DNA of 64,000 nt, taken from NCBI RefSeq assembly GCF_023091745.1, contig NC_068915.1:33658001-33722000 (forward strand). The letters are read 5' to 3'. A model generated the notes under the pieces. That model saw only the letters and a program-made list of their open reading frames with translations, made no database searches and was not told the origin of the DNA. Numbering within the stretch: the first letter of the stretch is position 1; each line of letters opens with the position of its first letter. The position numbers and the translations under genes are program-made. Origin of the DNA: Budorcas taxicolor. Taxonomy: Eukaryota; Chordata; Mammalia; Artiodactyla; Bovidae. Below are positions 57,906-64,000 of the stretch, piece after piece.

Positions 57906-58542
57906 TACTTTATTATCACTTTGTTCATGCAATGGTCTCTTATATCTGATGAATAGCTTTGACAGTTATTTTGAATTTTCTATCATGTAAGTCACATAAC
58001 TCCATCTCAACAGGGTCAGTTTCTGGAGAGTTGTTGATTTCCTTTGTTTGAAACACCTTTGTCTGATTATTTTCCTTTACTCTTGCTGTTGAAGTCTACA
58101 CATTAGACAAGACAGGCATGTTTCCCAGTCCTTACAAACAGGCCACACACAAGAGAAGATCTCTATCAGTCAGCCCTGCTGAAGATTCTGGGGACCTCTA
58201 CCACCTCCTTCCTTCCCCAGGAGGAATCAGGAAACTGTGGTTTCTGTCTCCTCACTCAGTGCTGTGCCAGGAGGGAGGACCATTGGCATCTATCAGACTG
58301 ATTTCCCCTCATGGGATTGGACTGTTCCCAACTCATCAGAGCTCCAAAACTGGTAAGGTGCCACTTTTGGGGGCAACCACAGATAAGTTGCAAGCTGGAT
58401 GCAAGGTTTGCCTCTTTCCTCCACCACGGACCAGCTAGGAGGTGGGTTTTTTCATTTGCTTGTCTGTTTTGAGCTAGGGGAGGCTCTATCACAGCTACGA
58501 GCCCCAGCTACTATCTTCATTCTCTCCTTAGTGCTTAGACTG
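57906..58542. other. Unassigned sequence beside L1
   Basis: 58100-58540 is richer in GC than its surroundings and has overlapping open frames on both strands (58118-58438 plus, 58492-58256 minus). It could be a diverged L1 5' part or unique DNA; I do not recognise it. Confidence 0.35.
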
Positions 58543-58620
58543 TGCAGGTCGGCCAAAAGTTCGTTTGGCTTTTCTACAAGAGTTATAGGAAAAACCTGAA
58601 CAAACTGTTTGACCACCCAA
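58543..58620. mobile_element. Mariner-type MITE at L1 edge
   Basis: About 78 bp with inverted ends: 'ggtcggccaaaagttcgttt' on the left and 'caaactgtttgaccacccaa' on the right, the pattern of ruminant mariner termini. L1 ORF2 sequence follows directly. Confidence 0.75.
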
Positions 58621-59422
58621 CGAAACCTACGGAACACAGCAAAAACAGTTCTGAGAGGGAAGTTTGTAGTGATACTAGCTTACCTCAGGGAACAAGAGAA
58701 ATTTCAAATAAACAATCTAACTTTAAATAAAGAAGCACAATTAAAACCCAAATTTAGCAGAAGGAAAGAAGTCATAACAATCAGTCATAAAAATAAATGG
58801 AGACTAAAAAAACAGAAAAGAAATCAATGAACTAAAAGCTGGTTCTTTGAAAAGATAAACAATTGATAAACCTATAGCCAGACTTATTACAAAAAAAAGT
58901 GAGAGAACCCAAATAAATAAAATTAGAAATGAAAAAAGAATTTACAACCAACACCACAGCAATATGAAGGACCAGAAGACAACTACCAAGAAACTCTATG
59001 CCAATAAATTGTGCAGCCTAGAAAAAAATGGACACATTTTTATAAAGGTACAATCATCTCCCAAGATTAAACCAGGAACAAACAGAAAATAGAAACAGAT
59101 TGATCACAAGTACTGAAATTGAAACAGAAATACAGATAAACAGAATAGGATAGAAACTCCAAAGGTAAACCCACAGACCTATGGTCACCTAATCTGTAAC
59201 AAAGGAGGCAAGAATATTCAATGGAGAAAATACAGTCTCTTTGACAAGGCGTGCTGGGAAAACTGGATGGCTTCATGTTTTGAAGCTAGAACCTTCTCTA
59301 ACACGAAAATATACTCAAAATGGGTTAAAGACCATTTTAACGTCAAGACTAGATACTAAATCTAAGACTAGATACCAAATTCAGTGTAAAACATAGGCAG
59401 AGCACTCATTGACATACATTAT

Positions 59423-59692
59423 GCTGCTGCTAAGTCGCTTCAGTCATGTCTGACTCTGTGCAACCCCATAGATGGCAGCCCTCCAGGCTCCCCCATCCCT
59501 GGGATTCTCCAGGCAAGAACACTGGAGTGGGTTGCCATTTCCTTCTCCAATGCATGAAAGTGAAAAGTGAAAGTGAAGTTGCTCAGTCGTGTCCAACTCC
59601 TAGCGACCCCATGGACTGCAGCCTACCAGGCTCCTCTGTCCATGGGATTTTCCAGGCAACAGTACTGGAGTAGGGTGCCATTGCCTTCTCCC
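59423..59692 (-). mobile_element. BOV-A2 dimeric SINE inside L1
   Basis: Antisense dimer: a GCTGCTGC tail end at the left, two Bov-A units and a linker 'gtgaaaagtgaaagtgaag'. Perfect 12-bp repeats GACATACATTAT at 59411-59422 and 59693-59704. Confidence 0.97.
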
Positions 59693-60384
59693 GACATACA
59701 TTATAGCAGTATCTTTTTTTTAGACCTGTCCCCTGAGTAGTGGAAATAAAAACAAACTGATGTGTTCTTAACTAAACTTAAAACTTTTTGTATAGCAAAG
59801 AAAACCATAAACAAAATGAGAAGGCAACCTACAGAATAGGAGAAAATATTTGCAAATAATGTGGCCAATAAGGGAATAACCTACTAAATATACAAATTGG
59901 TCATATAGCTCAATATCAAATAACAGGTGGAAGACCTAAATAGACATTTCTCCAAAGAAGACATACAGATGGCCAAAGACACATGAGGTAATGCTCAACA
60001 CTGCTAATTATTAGAGAAATGCAAATCAAAACTACAATGAGAGATCACCTCACGGCCAGTCAGAATGGCCATCAAAAAGTCTATCAAATGTTCAGTAAAT
60101 GCTGGAGAGGGTGTGGGAAAAAGGGACCCTTTTAAACTGTTGGCGGCAATGTAAATTGGTATAGCCACTAAGGAGAGGAGTCTGGAGGTTCCTTATAAAA
60201 CTAAAAATTGAGCTACCATATGATCCAGCAATCTCACTCCTGGGCATATGCCCAGAGAAAACTCTAATTCAAAAGGTACATACGGCCCAATGCTCACTGC
60301 AGCATTATCTGTAATAGCCAAGACATGGAAGCAACTTAAAGATGCCTTAACAGATAAATGGAAGATGTGGTGTGTATATACATA

Positions 60385-60460
60385 TTGGGTTAGTTGAAAC
60401 GTTCATTCGGATTTTTCTGTAACATCTTATGGAAAAACCTGAACAAAATTTTCAGCCAGT
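60385..60460. mobile_element. Mariner-type MITE inside L1
   Basis: A 76-bp palindromic element: left end 'ttgggttagttgaaacgttc', centre 'aacatcttatgg', right arm 'gaaaaacctgaacaaaattt'. A TA at 60383-60384 precedes it and L1 sequence lies on both sides. Confidence 0.82.
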
Positions 60461-60462
60461 AC

Positions 60463-60463
<1 letters not shown>

Positions 60464-60513
<50 letters not shown>
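60464..60513. repeat. CA dinucleotide repeat
   Basis: About 24 CA units next to the MITE, at the position where L1 elements often carry a TA/CA tract. Length is likely to vary between individuals. Confidence 0.97.
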
Positions 60514-60516
<3 letters not shown>

Positions 60517-60773
60517 GAATACTACTCTTTTATAAAAATAAAATAATGCCATTTGCAACAACATGGATGGGCCTAGAGATTATCATACTAAATTAAGCCA
60601 AATAAAGACAAATGTCATATGATATTGTTTATATGTGGAATCCAAAAATGATACAAATGAATTTATAAACAAAACAGGCCCACAGACCTAGAAAACAAAC
60701 CTATGGTTACCAAAGTGGATCTGGGTAGAAATACATTAGGAGTTTGGGATTAATAAACACATACTACTATATG

Positions 60774-60902
60774 CTGGAGAAGGGCATGGCAACCCACTCC
60801 AGTGTTCTTGCCTGGAGATTCCCATGCACAGAGCAGCCTAGTGGGCTACAGTCCATTGGGTTGCAAAGAGTTGGACATGACTGAGCGACTTAGCAAGCAT
60901 GC
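60774..60902 (+). mobile_element. Bov-A monomer SINE inside L1
   Basis: A single Bov-A unit from 'ctggagaagggcatggcaac' to 'actgagcgacttagcaagc', without a tRNA head. The L1 phrase ACTACTATA(TG) lies on both sides (60763-60773 and from 60903), consistent with a TSD. Confidence 0.92.
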
Positions 60903-61031
60903 ACTACTATACTATATGTAAAATAACTTATCAACAAGTGCATAATGTAGAGCACATGGAACTATACTCAATATTTTGTAATAAGGGAAAAGAATCTGAA
61001 AAAGAAATAGTTACATATATAGCTATAGAGT

Positions 61032-61064
<33 letters not shown>
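61032..61064. repeat. TA dinucleotide repeat
   Basis: An uninterrupted TA tract within the L1 3' end. Confidence 0.95.
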
Positions 61065-61068
<4 letters not shown>

Positions 61069-61200
61069 TAAGTCAATTTGTTGTGTACCTGAAACTAAGA
61101 ACATTGCAAATCAATAAAAAAACATAAACAAATAGAAATAGATAAATACAAGGGAGTAAATACAATGTTGTTAATATATTTAATGCATGATCACACCATC

Positions 61201-61540
61201 AGGTGCTGGAGAAGACTCTTGAGAATCCCTTGTATTGCAAGGAAATCAAACCAGTCAATCCTAAAGGAAATCAACCCTGAATATTCACTGGAAGAACTGA
61301 TACTGAAGATCCAATATTTTGGCCATCTGATGCAAAGTGTGGACTCATTGGAAAAGACCCCTTGCTTGGAAAGATTTAGGCTAGGAGGAAAAGGGGGCAA
61401 CAGAGGATGAGATGGTTGGATGGCATCACTGACTCAATGGACATGAATCTGAGCAAACTCGGAGATGGTGAAGGACAGGGAAGCCTGGCATGCTGCAGTC
61501 CATGGGGTCACAAAGAGTTTGACACGACTGAGTGACTGAA
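61201..61540 (+). mobile_element. BovB 3' end, older copy
   Basis: From 'ggtgctggagaagactcttg' to 'gacacgactgagtgactgaa'. More diverged than the copies at 37458 and 45756; its 'ccctgaatattcactggaag' matches the older BovB variant also seen at 1804-2411 rather than the 'cctgggatttctttgg' variant. Confidence 0.93.
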
Positions 61541-63859
61541 AAACAAGGCGTTTTAGTAAGAACCTTGGTGGACAGCCTTATAACTTATAAGTGAAGAGGC
61601 ACAAAGTGTTAGTTAGAACCAGGCAGCCACCGTATAAAAGACCAAAAGCTTGTAATCTAACAGAAGGAGCCAGTGACTTTCAAGTAAGGAAATAGAACTC
61701 TTGAAAAGACAGTCCCAGCACTCAGGGGCTCTGATGTAACCTTTGAACAGTATTCTCAGTGTTTCATAGTATATATATATCCTGTGGCATACTCAGTAGA
61801 GGCAAGAAGAAATTTCTTTTATTTTTTAAGAAATAATTTCTGGGTATAATTTTTTTCTCCCTACTTCATTCTAGAAAAATTAGGCAAAATGTCATGGAAA
61901 AAATATTATTTTATAATTTTAACAAAGACAGTAGTAATAGAGAATATAACTTATAAAACTATTGAAAACATTTATAAGAAGATTCACCATAAGTTAGTGA
62001 TAGATTCAGGAATGGCTCTCTTAAAATGCCTATGAGTTTCCCATTTTGACATATTCATGAGACAAGAACACTGTAGTCACTTTATAATTCTTGCACCCAA
62101 AGAAACCATAAGTTTTCCTTAAAGTACCTTTTAAAATAATGCATTTATACCAATTATCTGAATTAGTTATACCTACTATCTGTTCACTGATCTCTTTTTT
62201 TAAATAAATGAGTTAGTACATTAGACAGTAGTTTCAAATTAAAGTAGAAAGGCTGGTCCATCCCATAATTCCCTTAAGATCATGAAGTCAGCAAAACTGC
62301 TTTTGATACAGCATATTTCATCAAGTAATTATTAAGGCATATTCTCCCTAGGTATTTTTGAACACCCAATTGTTTTATTTTTAATGAAAAATTTCCCAGT
62401 ATACTAAGTTGCTTATGAATGCTGGACCAGTATTTTCACTGTGTTCTATAAGTTTTCTGATAATCTACTTCCTTCTAAAATAAGTGGGTGTTATATAAAA
62501 TAAAGGGTAGCCTCATTAGTTTTGAATAGACCACATTCTTTAAATAGAAAGTTCACAGATAATTTGGATAATATTCAACTTTCAGTAACAAGTAATTAAA
62601 AACTAAATATTTAACTCTCAATGAGCTGTCTCAAGTTAGGGAAAAATCAGGATTAGTAGTCACTAATTCATATTTCTTTTCAAAATATTAAGTTAAAATG
62701 ACTGCAAATACCACATTTTCCTCAGTGAATCATGTTTGCTATGTTCAGAAATACATTTACCTTTTTAAAAAAAAAAACACAATGTTGTTTAATGGAAGTG
62801 ATTTATTTGGATCAACCTCTAATACCAAAATCATACTCTGAACCTCTATTTTTGCACCTACCATGAGCTAAAGACTGATCATTTCATTTCAATGTGATAG
62901 GGCAAAGCTGTTTATAAATCTCAGCTTTAAATTTCTTCACCTCTATATGTTACATGCCCCTAGGGATGCTGTAAGAATTAATGAGTTTGAAAAGTACATT
63001 GACCTGTCTAATGAAACATGCTCTATAAAGTACAACATGCTGTTTTACTTTGCTCCAAATAAGATACACTGCAAATAAAAATATTAAAGATCAAATTAAG
63101 GCAAATTGACAATACAAATTATAAATAGAAATCATTGTCTCCAATAAGCTTTTGTTCTAGCTTAAGGAGTTTGTTCTTGTCCCAGATAGCTCTTATTAGA
63201 TCAGCTTTGCTTCTATATCTAAGAAATTAGGTCATTTCTTAAGACTATATATACGAGTAATGTTAGTGTTTTATAGCTGAATTAGATTATTCATTGTATT
63301 TTTCTCTAGCCAGTATACGAGACTCTAATACTAGTTTAAGTTTTTCAGTGACAGGGATTAGGCCAGTGCCTGGCATGTAATAACCTATGTCATAGATTAT
63401 TTTGTTCAATTTGTCTATCTTATAATTGGAGAAACAGACTGTACAATAACTTGACAATAACATTAATGCTTTTGAAACTTCATCATCTCATCTTTTAATA
63501 GTTTGGAAAACTTCAATAATGTAAATCACAGATTAAAGAAATTTCTAAAAGTAATAGTTTTCAAATTCTTGTATTTAAATAAGCAATGATAGAAAAGAGT
63601 GAAGCATTCAGGTAGAGGGGGTTGGGAAACAATCAGAAACTGACTATCACAAAATTTCTTTGAAACATTTTGAAAATACTACATAATTTTCACTTCTTCA
63701 ATAATATACTAATATGTAATTTGTTGTAAATATAAATTTCCCTTAAATTTAAAAATGTGATAATTCAGGATGACATACATATTTCAAAGGCATGCTCATT
63801 TTCTTGATATCACCCCAAATAAAGACCTTATTAATCAGTTAGTTAGTGATTATCTATTT
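61541..63859. other. AT-rich unique sequence
   Basis: No transposon or exon recognised; short MIR/L2-like phrase 'ggccagtgcctggcatgtaa' at 63361-63380. Confidence 0.45.
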
Positions 63860-63990
63860 CTACCCATAAGAACATAAAGCTTGTTCAACACAGGGGCAGT
63901 ATCTTTCTTGTTCTTTTCTGTATTCCAAGGGCTTAGAATTACACCTGGTATATTATATATATTTGAATATATTCATTGAATTAAATAAGT
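63860..63990 (+). mobile_element. L2-like 3' end fragment
   Basis: 'gcagtatctttcttgttc', 'ccaagggcttagaattacac' and 'gaatatattcattgaatta' follow the L2 tail order. Confidence 0.5.
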
Positions 63991-64000
63991 CAAGCTGGAT

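Larger units (their letters stand above)
58621..61150 (+). mobile_element. L1 ORF2 and 3' UTR, multiply interrupted
   Basis: Plus-strand L1 in consensus order. 58621-58830 has 'NTAKTVLRGKFVVI' and 'PKFSRRKEV'. About 58830-58900 is the 'ELKAGSLKR' and 'KPIARLI' region. 59160-59400 is the late ORF2. 59705-60380 covers 'tgcaaatcaaaactacaatg', 'tggagagggtgtgggaaaaa' and the C-terminus, followed by the 3' end to about 61150. Internal deletions, a BOV-A2, a MITE, a CA repeat, a Bov-A monomer and a TA repeat interrupt it. No intact frame. Confidence 0.88.

Noticed and set aside
58118..58438. 106-codon plus-strand frame in a GC-richer patch
   Set aside because: An overlapping minus-strand frame is equally open, and no splice site or family was recognised; left as unassigned.

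Overview
This window is nuclear DNA of a ruminant, most likely a bovid. The sequence shows this through its repeats: about 23 SINE copies of the Bov-tA / Bov-A / BOV-A2 type, eight copies of the RTE-clade LINE BovB, and ruminant-type L1 3' ends. I cannot tell cattle, buffalo, sheep and goat apart by eye. Base composition is AT-rich. The window looks like a gene-poor intergenic or long-intron region. There is no bacterial gene, operon, CRISPR array, rRNA or tRNA gene.

Two places could belong to host genes. (1) On the minus strand at 11028-11513 there is a 161-codon open frame that begins exactly after a good splice acceptor and ends in a stop codon, with a possible poly(A) signal downstream. 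I read it as a candidate last coding exon of a gene I do not recognise. (2) At 25102-26215 there is an isolated CpG-rich block, with roughly 45 CpGs between 25499 and 26190 and a 20-base poly-T inside. It could be a promoter island or a recently retroposed GC-rich transcript.

Region by region: 1-7000 holds a small BovB with a perfect 14-bp target-site duplication (TSD), then a MaLR-type LTR split by a nearly complete minus-strand BovB that itself contains a dimeric SINE. 7000-21500 is mostly unique AT-rich DNA with an 18-base G run, a conserved-looking AT-rich segment, the candidate exon, old MIR/L2 pieces, a Bov-A monomer and a MER20 element. 21500-25100 is a stack of nested elements: minus-strand L1s, a Tigger DNA transposon inserted at TA, SINEs inside both, and young L1 3' ends. 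25100-26215 is the CpG block. 27600-37500 is SINE-rich, including a cluster of three SINEs with one inverted pair. 37458-39060 is a BovB whose reverse-transcriptase frame is open for 332 codons. 41000-46400 has L1 ORF1 remains, an L2-like element and another BovB. 51634-54919 is a full-length-sized BovB whose 5' third is inverted, the hallmark of twin priming. 55500-61600 has a young L1 3' end, a long plus-strand L1 hit by two mariner MITEs, a BOV-A2 and a Bov-A monomer, then a BovB tail. The remainder to 64000 is mostly unique.

The mobile elements are linked in mechanism: BovB (RTE) supplies reverse transcriptase and the Bov-SINEs share its 3' tail sequence. Every BovB and L1 reading frame seen here is truncated or broken, so no copy appears able to move by itself. 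Family names come from recognition by eye and memory of consensus sequences; boundaries are good to a few bases where a TSD is stated and to about 10-30 bases elsewhere.
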